Assembly: GCA_026168455.1 (NCBI GenBank) | Contig: CM047428.1 | Location: 35,143,255 to 35,207,254, forward strand | DNA: 64,000 nucleotides | Direction of reading: 5' to 3' | DNA from: Theocolax elegans | Taxonomy: Eukaryota; Arthropoda; Insecta; Hymenoptera; Cerocephalidae | Part shown: piece after piece, positions 55,797-64,000 of the stretch | How positions within the stretch are numbered: the stretch's first letter is position 1 | Layout of the letters: the number at the start of each line of letters is the position of its first letter | Program-made: the position numbers and the translations under genes | The notes under the pieces: model-generated | Seen by the model: the letters and a program-made list of their open reading frames with translations, nothing else | Database searches by the model: none | What the model was told of the DNA's origin: nothing

Positions 55797-58700
55797 TTGG
55801 CTCCTCCAACTCTGTCAATAACCCAAATTAACTTGCACCATAGCAAAGGCGCCTCTGCAATATTGCAGAGAAGCATGGCTACGGTGCACACAGGCCTCTC
55901 GCTAATCCAAGAGCCTTGGATTGTGAAGGGGTCCATCAAAGGACTAGGTAGCCTACAATGCTACAGAGACCCGACAGCAGACAGACCAAGGGCAGGCATT
56001 GTCTGCAAGGGACTAAATAGTGTCCCTCTTTGGGATTTCTGTACAAAAGATTTAATGGTGGTTTCCATTAACGTAAAGGAGATGGGTAGGCTTATCATTG
56101 CCTCAGCCTACTTTCCCTATGAAGACACCGATGTTCCGCCGAAGGAGGTTGTCAGGTTGATTAGCCACTGCCAGGAACATAACTGGCCAATCCTAATAGG
56201 ATGTGATGCAAATGCGCATCATGAACTATGGGGTAGCTCAAATGTGAATAAGAGGGGATCCGCACTGGTGGACTATCTTGTCACCACGGAGCTGGACATT
56301 CTCAATACCGGAAGTAAACCTACTTTCCAAAATGCTGTAAGGGCGGAGGTCATTGATATTTCACTATGTTCCTCGGCCCTTTCTGACAGAATTAAAAGCT
56401 GGAGGGTCACGGACGAGCCGACGCTGTCGGATCATGCTCAGATCGCCATGGAATTGGTGGGGGAGTGTGGTCCGCTGGAAGAGCTTCGGTTCCTCAGAAA
56501 CCCCAGACATACCAACTGGGAGGGTTTCGGACGGGACCTGGAAAGGAACCTTGAGGACCTTCCAGGTGCCATAAGAGACATTCCCATGCTGGAGAAGGCA
56601 GCGCGGAAGCTGACTGAAGCACTCCGCCAAGCCTTCGAGAATAACTGTCCACTAAGTAGGAGGAAGCCTAAAGGCCAAATCCGCTGGTGGTCAGGTAAAC
56701 TAGAACTATTGAGAGGATCCATACGGAACCTTCTCAAAAAGGCCAGACAAGGGAAAATTCCTTGGAACACTTATAAAAAGGAAAGAGATCGGTACAGATC
56801 CGAAATCAGAAGAGCACAGAAGGAAAGCTGGGCCGCTTTCTGCGAGGAGGTTGAGGGCGGAAACGAGGCTTCAAGACTGGACAAGATTCTGTCCAAGAAC
56901 CCGGAAGCTGCCCTTGGCTCGCTCAAGCTTCCAGATAATAAGTTCTCAACTTCTGACGAGGATACCCTAGTGTACCTGATCAGTAGCCACTTCCCAGGCT
57001 TCTCGGAGCTAGGAACTGATAACAGGAAAATAATCGATTTCAGGAACAGATGGAAGGCGTCGCAGTGGCGCTGCCATCAAGACCTGGCAAAGGTTATTAT
57101 CACTGAAGATAGGGTGAAATGGGCTATACGCTCCTTTCGACCCTACAAATCCCCTGGTACGGATGAAATTTTTGTGGTTCTTCTTCAGAGGGCAGAGGAT
57201 TGTATCCTAGGGCCGCTGATGAAGATCTTCAGAGCCAGCCTCGTTCTTGGTCACGTGCCTGTAGCGTGGCAGGGAGTGAGGGTGGTTTTCATCCCGAAAG
57301 CGGGAAGACAAAGTTACACCACACCGAATTTTCGGCCTATCAGTCTGACCTCATTCATACTAAAGAGTTTGGAAAGGCTGGTAGATAGATTCTTAAGGGA
57401 CGGGGTCTTGAAAAACAAGCCTCTGAACAAGGATCAACATGCCTACAGAGCAGGACACTCAACGGAGACCGCTCTATATAGGGCTAAGCAGCTCATCCAT
57501 AAACACTTGAATGTGGAGAATTCGCAGTGGCGGTTGCAATGGACATAGAGGGGGCCTTCAACAATACGTCTCGGGGGGTCATCAAGTCAGCAATGATTGA
57601 TCACGGAATTCCCGAGATGCTTGTTGAATGGACATGCCACATGCTAGGAAACCGCCTGCTGGAAACTACCAAAGGGGACACCACTATCAGAGGCAATGTT
57701 AATTCAGGTTGCCCACAAGGAGGGGTGATATCACCCCTCCTATGGTGTCTTGTAGTAGATAACTTATTAGATACGCTATCAAGTAATGGTCACCAAGTAG
57801 TGGGCTATGCTGATGACATTTTAATCATCGGACGTGGACCCTTCCTGCAAACCGTCTTGGAGCGTCTTCAACAGGCCATAAACCTTGTTGCAAAATGGTG
57901 CAAAGATAAAGGGCTTAATGTCAACCCGGATAAAACTGAGGTAGTTGTCTTCACCAAGAAATACAAATGGGCCACTAACTTTGCCCTAAAACTTAATGGT
58001 CAGTCTCTTAATATATCAAAAGAGATGAAATACCTCGGAGTCATCTTTGACAGCAAACTGTCATGGAAGAGGCATCTTGAGGATAAAAGCCGAAAATTTA
58101 TCAATGGACTCTGGCAGCTCAGAAGGGCCATTGGTAGAAATTGGGGACTAAAACCAGCCACAACTAAATGGTTGTACAATGCAGTTCTCAAACCCAGACT
58201 GTTGTATGCAGCTACAATATGGGGGGAGAGAATAGCACTCAGATCTGCAATCTCTCAATTAGAGAGGCTGAGAGGCCTTGTGCTGAGATGCGCCCTGGGA
58301 ACGGCTAAGGCTTCGCCGACGGCTGCCCTAGGGGCTCTTCTGGGCATAGAGCCCTTAGCCCTCACGATTGAAGCAGAGGCAGCCAAAGGACTCCTCAGAG
58401 TTGTAGGAGGGGCGGAGGAAAGGGGGAAGACATTGGGAGCCAATTTCTATGGAGGCCTGCAAGACATGCCCATGGACAAGGCGACTACTGTCCACCTCTT
58501 TGACAAGAAATACAGGATCAGTCTTCCTTCAAAAGAAGACTGGACATCTCAAAAGGCTCAACTTCCCGCATCTGGAGAGGTCTGGTATACAGACGGCTCA
58601 AAGAATGCGGGAGGCTCAGGAGCCGGTGTCTACAGAAGGAGGGATGGAAAAGGACAGACCATACCGCTCGGAGCGTACACGACTGTGCACCAAGCGGAGC

Positions 58701-59403
58701 TGCTGGCCATCATCTACTGTACACACTGGGCGGCCTCCTACAAATCCAGGGAGCATCTGTATATCTGCTCGGACAGTAGGAGTGCTTTAGAAGCCCTGGA
58801 CGCACCTGTCAACAGATCCCAACTGGTGACGGAGTGCCACCATGCTCTGAATGAACTGGCTGGCTGCCGCTCTGTGACCTACTATGGGTGCCAAGTCACA
58901 TTGGCATCAGGGGAAACGAAGTGGCAGACAGACTTGCCAAACAAGCAAGCAGGGAACGGTTCATTGGACCGGAGCCAATTGTTGGCATCTGCAACTCGGA
59001 ATTCGTAAAGATAACCCGAGAGTGGATAGCCAAGAAACACGAAGAGGCCTGGAAGAATGCGCCGGGCTGTCGTGTAGCAAAAAGCTTTATTAAACCCCAA
59101 ATGCTAGGAGACTGGGCTTCCCAAATCTCCAAGTTAAGCAAGAGGAACGCAAGATTAGTGGCAGCTGTGATAACTGGTCACGGCGCGTTACTTAAATACA
59201 GACATATGATAGGACTAAGCGAAAGTCCAACATGTAGATTCTGTAAATTAGAGGATGAGACAACACTGCATATCGTCTGCAAGTGTCCAGCCCTCATGGA
59301 GAGAAGGAAAACCCATCTTGGGGAATTCCTTCTGCATTGTATAGACTTTACGGCAGAGGACATTCCAAGAATAATTTCCTTCTGGAATAATATCTTTGAA
59401 TGA
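55797..59403 (+). pseudogene. LOA ORF2, copy B: complete domain set, two frameshifts
   Basis: Most complete ORF2. Frame 1 (55,797-57,548): endonuclease at residues 1-220 with N12, QEPW 38-41, D137/N139 in GCDANAHH, D187 in VIDIS and H213 in SDHAQ; then linker and the first reverse transcriptase motifs. A lost G near 57,504 (AAACACTTG versus AAACGACTTG) shifts the frame. Frame 2 (57,527-59,008): MDIEGAFNN, GCPQGGVISPLLW, GYADDILI, RNase H D and E motifs. A lost C near 58,881 shifts it again; frame 3 ends with the CCHC knuckle and TGA at 59,401-59,403. A codon loss near 57,328 removes KD before FRPIS. The protein would nick target DNA and prime cDNA synthesis from it. Confidence 0.88.
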
Positions 59404-59494
59404 GCCCACTGCATCAGAGGGACGCCAAGGGACTACCCATGCGCCCGGAGGCCTTATAGGCCCGACTCAATCAATAATAATAATAATAATATAA
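59404..59494 (+). other. LINE 3' UTR and AAT tail, copy B
   Basis: About 70 bp of unique 3' UTR (GCCCACTGCATCAGAGGGAC, CGGAGGCCTTATAGGCCCG) followed by an (AAT)n tail that ends ATAATA just before the TACGTGTATAA target sequence. The near-palindrome GGCCTTATAGGCC may fold and mark the RNA for its own reverse transcriptase; that role is inferred. Confidence 0.75.
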
Positions 59495-59620
59495 TACGTG
59501 TATAAAGATTATTTTAAGAAAAGTGGAGAAGACAATTTATTAAATTTTAAAGACTGTAAAGTTATGACAGAAATAGTAGATTGTAACCAAGATCAGAATA
59601 TAACAACTAAAGAAATAGAA
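59495..59620 (+). mobile_element. Copia flank fragment caught in the LINE tandem duplication
   Basis: Identical in order to 63,272-63,397: target sequence, then TATAAAGATTATTTTAAG and on to AAAGAAATAGAA. It is cut at 59,620, where LINE ORF2 restarts at GCGCCTCTGCAATATTGC. Its presence shows that the duplication arose after the LINE had inserted into Copia, or at the assembly stage. Confidence 0.9.
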
Positions 59621-60887
59621 GCGCCTCTGCAATATTGCAGAGAAGCATGGCTACGGTGCACACAGGCCTCTCGCTAATCCAAGAGCCTTGGATTGTGAAG
59701 GGGTCCATCAAAGGACTAGGTAGCCTACAATGCTACAGAGACCCGACAGCAGACAGACCAAGGGCAGGCATTGTCTGCAAGGGACTAAATAGTGTCCCTC
59801 TTTGGGATTTCTGTACAAAAGATTTAATGGTGGTTTCCATTAACGTAAAGGAGATGGGTAGGCTTATCATTGTCTCAGCCTACTTTCCCTATGAAGACAC
59901 CGATGTTCCGCCGAAGGAGGTTGTCAGGTTGATTAGCCACTGCCAGGAACATAACTGGCCAATCCTAATAGGATGTGATGCAAATGCGCATCATGAAACT
60001 ATGGGGTAGCTCAAATGTGAATAAGAGGGGATCCGCACTGGTGGACTATCTTGTCACCACGGAGCTGGACATTCTCAATACCGGAAGTAAACCTACTTTC
60101 CAAAATGCTTGTAAGGGCGGAGGTCATTGATATTTCACTATGTTCCTCGGCCCTTTCTGACAGAATTAAAAGCTGGAGGGTCACGGACGAGCCGACGCTG
60201 TCGGATCATGCTCAGATCGCCATGGAATTGGTGGGGGAGTGTGGTCCGCTGGAAGAGCTTCGGTTCCTCAGAAACCCCAGACATACCAACTGGGAGGGTT
60301 TCGGACGGGACCTGGAAAGGAACCTTGAGGACCTTCCAGGTGCCATAAGAGACATTCCCATGCTGGAGAAGGCAGCGCAGAAGCTGACTGAAGCACTCCG
60401 CCAAGCCTTCGAGAATAACTGTCCACTAAGTAGGAGGAAGCCTAAAGGCCAAATCCGCTGGTGGTCAGGTAAACTAGAACTATTGAGAGGATCCATACGG
60501 AACCTTCTCAAAAAGGCCAGACAAGGGAAAATTCCTTGGAACACTTATAAAAAGGAAAGAGATCGGTACAGATCCGAAATCGGAAGAGCACAGAAGGAAA
60601 GCTGGGCCGCTTTCTGCGAGGAGGTTGAGGGCGGAAACGAGGCTTCAAGACTGGACATGATTCTGTCCAAGAACCCGGAAGCTGCCCTTGGCTCGCTCAA
60701 GCTTCCAGATAATAAGTTCTCAACTTCTGACGAGGATACCCTAGTGTACCTGATCAGTAGCCACTTCCCAGGCTTCTCGGAGCTAGGAACTGATAACAGG
60801 AAAATAATCGATTTCAGGAACAGATAGAAGGCGTCGCAGTGGCGCTGCCATCAAGACCTGGCAAAGGTTATTATCACTGAAGATAGG
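59621..60887 (+). pseudogene. LOA ORF2, copy C, endonuclease and linker part, broken
   Basis: Starts at codon 18 of the endonuclease (GASAILQRS region). An extra A near 59,997 (CATGAAACTATGG) and an extra T near 60,110 (AATGCTTGTAAGG) shift the frame within the endonuclease; the rest is open from 60,051 to 60,827, where a TAG replaces the Trp codon in FRNRWKAS. The same TAG is present in the fragment at 49,975 but not in copy B. Confidence 0.8.
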
Positions 60888-63182
60888 GTGAAATGGGCTA
60901 TACGCTCCTTTCGACCCTACAAATCCCCTGGTACGGATGAAATTTTTGTGGTTCTTCTTCAGAGGGCAGAGGATTGTATCCTAGGGCCGCTGATGAAGAT
61001 CTTCAGAGCCAGCCTCGTTCTTGGTCACGTGCCTGTAGCGTGGCAGGGAGTGAGGGTGGTTTTCATCCCGAAAGCGGGAAGACAAAGTTACACCACACCG
61101 AAGGATTTTCGGCCTATCAGTCTGACCTCATTCATACTAAAGAGTTTGGAAAGGCTGGTAGATAGATTCTTAAGGGACGGGGTCTTGAAAAACAAGCCTC
61201 TGAACAAGGATCAACATGCCTACAGAGCAGGACACTCAACGGAGACCGCTCTATATAGGGCTAAGCAGCTCATCCATAAACGACTTGAATGTGGAGATTT
61301 CGCAGTGGCGGTTGCAATGGACATAGAGGGGGCCTTCAACAATACGTCTCGGGGGGTCATCAAGTCAGCAATGATTGATCACGGAATTCCCGAGATGCTT
61401 GTTGAATGGACATGCCACATGCTAGGAAACCGCCTGCTGGAAACTACCAAAGGGGACACCACTATCAGAGGCAATGTTAATTCAGGTTGCCCACAAGGAG
61501 GGGTGATATTACCCCTCCTATGGTGTCTTGTAGTAGATAACTTATTAGGTACGCTATCAAGTAATGGTCACCAAGTAGTGGGCTATGCTGATGACATTTT
61601 AAGCATCGGACGTGGACCCTTCCTGCAAACCGTCTTGGAGCGTCTTCAACAGGCCATAAACCTTGTTGCAAAATGGTGCAAAGATAAAGGGCTTAATGTC
61701 AACCCGGATAAAACTGAGGTAGTTGTCTTCACCAAGAAATACAAATGGGCCACTAACTTTGCCCTAAAACTTAATGGTCAGTCTCTTAATATATCAAAAG
61801 AGATGAAATACCTCGGAGTCATCTTTGACAGCAAACTGTCATGGAAGAGGCATCTTGAGGATAAAAGCCGAAAATTTATCAATGGACTCTGGCAGCTCAG
61901 AAGGGCCATTGGTAGAAATTGGGGACTAAAACCAGCCACAACTAAATGGTTGTACAATGCAGTTCTCAAACCCAGACTGTTGTATGCAGCTACAATATGG
62001 GGGGAGAGAATAGCACTCAGATCTGCAATCTCTCAATTAGAGAGGCTGAGAGGCCTTGTGCTGAGATGCGCCCTGGGAACGGCTAAGGCTTCGCCGACGG
62101 CTGCCCTAGGGGCTCTTCTGGGCATAGAGCCCTTAGCCCTCACGATTGAAGCAGAGGCAGCCAAAGGACTCCTCAGAGTTGTAGGAGGGGCGGAGGAAAG
62201 GGGGAAGACATTGGGAGCCAATTTCTATGGAGGCCTGCAAGACATGCCCATGGACAAGGCGACTACTGTCCACCTCTTTCACAAGAAATACAGGATCAGT
62301 CTTCCTTCAAAAGAAGACTGGACATCTCAAAAGGCTCAACTTCCCGCATCTGGAGAGGTCTGGTATACAGACGGCTCAAAGAATGCGGGAGGCTCAGGAG
62401 CCGGTGTCTACAGAAGGAGGGATGGAAAAGGACAGACCATACCGCTCGGAGCGTACACGACTGTGCACCAAGTGGAGCTGCTGGCCATCATCTACTGTAC
62501 ACACTGGGCGGCCTCCTACAAATCCAGGGAGCATCTGTATATCTGCTCGGACAGTAGGAGTGCTTTAGAAGCCCTGGACGCACCTGTCAACAGATCCCAA
62601 CTGGTGACGGAGTGCCACCATGCTCTGAATGAACTGGCTGGCTGCCGCTCTGTGACCCTACTATGGGTGCCAAGTCACATTGGCATCAGGGGAAACGAAG
62701 TGGCAGACAGACTTGCCAAACAAGCAAGCAGGGAACGGTTCATTGGACCGGAGCCAATTGTTGGCATCTGCAACTCGGAATTAGTAAAGATAACCCGAGA
62801 GTGGATAGCCAAGAAACACGAAGAGGCCTGGAAGAATGCGCCGGGCTGTCGTGTAGCAAAAAGCTTTATTAAACCCCAAATGCTAGGAGACTGGGCTTCC
62901 CAAATCTCCAAGTTAAGCAAGAGGAACGCAAGATTAGTGGCAGCTGTGATAACTGGTCACGGCGCGTTACTTAAATACAGACATATGATAGGACTAAGCG
63001 AAAGTCCAACATGTAGATTCTGTAAATTAGAGGATGAGACAACACTGCATATCGTCTGCAAGTGTCCAGCCCTCATGGAGAGAAGGAAAACCCATCTTGG
63101 GGAATTCCTTCTGCATTGTATAGACTTTACGGCAGAGGACATTCCAAGAATAATTTCCTTCTGGAATAATATCTTTGAATGA
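60888..63182 (+). CDS. LOA ORF2, copy C: open reverse transcriptase, RNase H and zinc-knuckle frame (764 codons)
   Basis: Longest open frame in the window. Reverse transcriptase: FRPISLT 74-80, D145 in MDIEGAFNN, GCPQGGV 200-206, YADD 233-236. Thumb to about 430. RNase H: D495 in YTDGS, E530, D555 in CSDSRSALEAL, H597 and D607 in NEVADRLAK. CCHC knuckle C709-X2-C712-X8-H721-X4-C726. Stop TGA at 63,180-63,182. The start given is simply the first ATG after the TAG near 60,825; in the element this is the middle of ORF2 and has no own promoter. The catalytic residues look intact, but the endonuclease lies in a separate broken frame, so independent mobility is unlikely. It carries L for S in GGVILPLLW and S for I after YADDIL. 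Confidence 0.9.
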   Translation: MKWAIRSFRPYKSPGTDEIFVVLLQRAEDCILGPLMKIFRASLVLGHVPVAWQGVRVVFIPKAGRQSYTTPKDFRPISLTSFILKSLERLVDRFLRDGVLKNKPLNKDQHAYRAGHSTETALYRAKQLIHKRLECGDFAVAVAMDIEGAFNNTSRGVIKSAMIDHGIPEMLVEWTCHMLGNRLLETTKGDTTIRGNVNSGCPQGGVILPLLWCLVVDNLLGTLSSNGHQVVGYADDILSIGRGPFLQTVLERLQQAINLVAKWCKDKGLNVNPDKTEVVVFTKKYKWATNFALKLNGQSLNISKEMKYLGVIFDSKLSWKRHLEDKSRKFINGLWQLRRAIGRNWGLKPATTKWLYNAVLKPRLLYAATIWGERIALRSAISQLERLRGLVLRCALGTAKASPTAALGALLGIEPLALTIEAEAAKGLLRVVGGAEERGKTLGANFYGGLQDMPMDKATTVHLFHKKYRISLPSKEDWTSQKAQLPASGEVWYTDGSKNAGGSGAGVYRRRDGKGQTIPLGAYTTVHQVELLAIIYCTHWAASYKSREHLYICSDSRSALEALDAPVNRSQLVTECHHALNELAGCRSVTLLWVPSHIGIRGNEVADRLAKQASRERFIGPEPIVGICNSELVKITREWIAKKHEEAWKNAPGCRVAKSFIKPQMLGDWASQISKLSKRNARLVAAVITGHGALLKYRHMIGLSESPTCRFCKLEDETTLHIVCKCPALMERRKTHLGEFLLHCIDFTAEDIPRIISFWNNIFE

Positions 63183-63271
63183 GCCCACTGCATCAGAGGG
63201 ACGCCAAGGGACTACCCATGCGCCCGGAGGCCTTATAGGCCCGACTCAATCAATAATAATAATAATAATAA
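63183..63271 (+). other. LINE 3' UTR and AAT tail, copy C
   Basis: Same as 59,404-59,494 with a tail of AAT repeats (63,251-63,271) ending directly at the second target duplication. Confidence 0.8.
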
Positions 63272-63282
63272 TACGTGTATAA
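63272..63282 (+). repeat. LINE target-site duplication, right
   Basis: TACGTGTATAA, matching 49,181-49,191. Copia coding resumes from here in phase (YKDYFKKSGED). Confidence 0.85.
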
Positions 63283-63628
63283 AGATTATTTTAAGAAAAG
63301 TGGAGAAGACAATTTATTAAATTTTAAAGACTGTAAAGTTATGACAGAAATAGTAGATTGTAACCAAGATCAGAATATAACAACTAAAGAAATAGAAAAT
63401 ACAGAAGAAGTAATAATTAATAGAAAAAGGGGAAGACCCCGTAAAAATGAAATCAAGATTATTGAGGAAAAGACTGATGAAGTTGAATTCAAAAAGAAAA
63501 GGGGAAGACCCCGTAAAGTTGAAATCAAGACAAATAAACTGATTATTGAAATCGTAACAATCAAAAAGATGAGGGGAAGACCCCCGAAAAATGAGACAGA
63601 AATTAAGAATCAAACTGTTTCTAAATAA
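63283..63628 (+). pseudogene. Copia pol linker with three AT-hook motifs
   Basis: Continuation of the integrase C terminus after the LINE. Lys/Glu-rich, with RKRGRPRKNE, KKRGRPRKVE and KMRGRPPKNE about 27-29 residues apart, each a match to the AT-hook core RGRP. AT-hooks bind the minor groove of AT-rich DNA, so this segment could tether integrase or bind element DNA. The frame closes at TAA 63,626-63,628 and the reverse transcriptase follows one base out of phase, a further disabling shift or a sequence error. Confidence 0.75.
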
Positions 63629-63629
63629 A

Positions 63630-64000
63630 GATGATGATGATCTAAAGTATCAAGCATTACTAGCCAAAATTCAAGGAGATCCTCAAACTTATAATGAAAC
63701 TGTAAGTTGCATGGATAGAGAGAAATGGCTTAAAGCCATAGAACTAGAATTGAATGCATTAAAAGAAAGAAAAGTATTTGAGACAGTCAAGAAAGACAGT
63801 TTATTGAAGAGTGATGCAAAATTAAATATTCTTGACTCGAGATGGGTATTTAAAAGAAAAATTGATGAAGACGGAAATGTTAAACATAAAGCGAGATTAG
63901 TTGTGAGAGGTTTTAAAGATAAGAACGATTACGATCTGAGTGAAATATATGCACCAGTATCTAGGTTAACATTGGTACGATCATTCTTAGCAATAGCTAA
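63630..64000 (+). pseudogene. Copia reverse transcriptase, N-terminal part, runs off the window
   Basis: Open from 63,630 to the last base. Motifs of the Copia RVT_2 family in order: DREKWLKAIELELNAL, SRWVFKRKIDEDGNVKHKAR, LVVRGFKDK, YAPVSRLTLVRSFLAIA. The catalytic YVDD would lie beyond the window. No start codon is expected because it is part of a pol polyprotein. Confidence 0.85.

Larger units (their letters stand above)
49192..63271 (+). mobile_element. LOA-clade LINE insertion, composite of several rearranged copies
   Basis: Inserted in Copia pol with an 11-bp target duplication and an (AAT)n tail. Internally scrambled: 5' UTR (49,192-49,910); linker-to-RT piece (49,913-51,031); ORF1 plus ORF2 piece (51,032-55,397); ORF1 tail plus ORF2 plus 3' end (55,405-59,494); Copia flank (59,495-59,620); ORF2 plus 3' end (59,621-63,271). 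Clade: apurinic-type endonuclease, DIEGAFNN reverse transcriptase motif, RNase H and a C-terminal CCHC knuckle fit LOA; ORF1 fits DUF4780. Confidence 0.85.
46577..64000 (+). mobile_element. Copia-type LTR retrotransposon, interrupted by a LINE and cut by the window end
   Basis: 5' LTR at 46,577; leader; gag mostly lost; protease, integrase; LINE insertion at 49,192-63,271; linker with AT-hooks; start of reverse transcriptase running off the window. The order protease-integrase-reverse transcriptase is that of Copia. ATCAC before the LTR (46,572-46,576) should recur after the 3' LTR outside the window. Several frameshifts and an in-frame stop show it is dead. Confidence 0.88.

Overview
This window is eukaryotic, AT-rich and made almost wholly of transposable elements and satellite-like arrays. 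I recognise no host protein gene and no intact RNA gene. The element set suggests an insect, perhaps a hymenopteran: a LOA-clade LINE with a DUF4780-type ORF1, a Copia element, and a CACTA/EnSpm-like transposase remnant of the animal DUF4218 type. The species assignment is inference.

Positions 1-37,530 are one module repeated in alternating orientation. The module is: an LTR (here LTR-G) with its polypurine tract; a 4.9-5.0 kb CACTA-like element (E) whose ends carry inverted arrays of a 22-bp repeat and whose centre carries only the C-terminal part of a transposase; an arm of a foldback element built on CAACGTTG and carrying a tRNA-like sequence; an exon-like and CpG-rich segment; and a second LTR (LTR2). 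Copy 1 (1-9,637) is partial and has an expanded element E1 of 7.9 kb. Copy 2 runs forward from 9,637 to 18,850 and is mirrored from 18,870 to 28,096. Copy 3 runs forward from 28,096 to 37,530 and is the best one to read. The fold points at about 9,637, 18,870 and 28,096 all lie in (TA)n, and a fourth reversal at 8,478 sits exactly at the terminal inverted repeat of E1. The copies differ largely by single-base gaps. The arrangement is therefore either a real inverted amplification or a snap-back or assembly artefact.

Positions 37,530-46,576 hold short arrays of near-palindromic motifs next to tRNA-like sequences: AAGCTT arrays around a tRNA-like at 39,508; AATATT arrays around one at 42,187; a 59-bp minisatellite at 43,440-44,790; a TTGGCAATA cluster beside one at 45,360; and a foldback element at 45,931-46,576 with two tRNA-like modules head to head. 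The recurring pairing of a palindrome array with a tRNA-like module is the best candidate here for something undescribed.

Positions 46,577-64,000 are a nested insertion series. A Copia element (LTR, gag/protease remnant, integrase, three AT-hooks, start of reverse transcriptase) entered the foldback arm. A LOA-clade LINE then entered the Copia pol gene with an 11-bp target duplication. The LINE is present as several rearranged, broken, near-identical pieces, including a 3.77-kb tandem duplication that carries Copia flank with it. ORF1 and ORF2 of the LINE share one frame, separated by a single TAA with no nearby ATG for ORF2. No intact autonomous element is visible.
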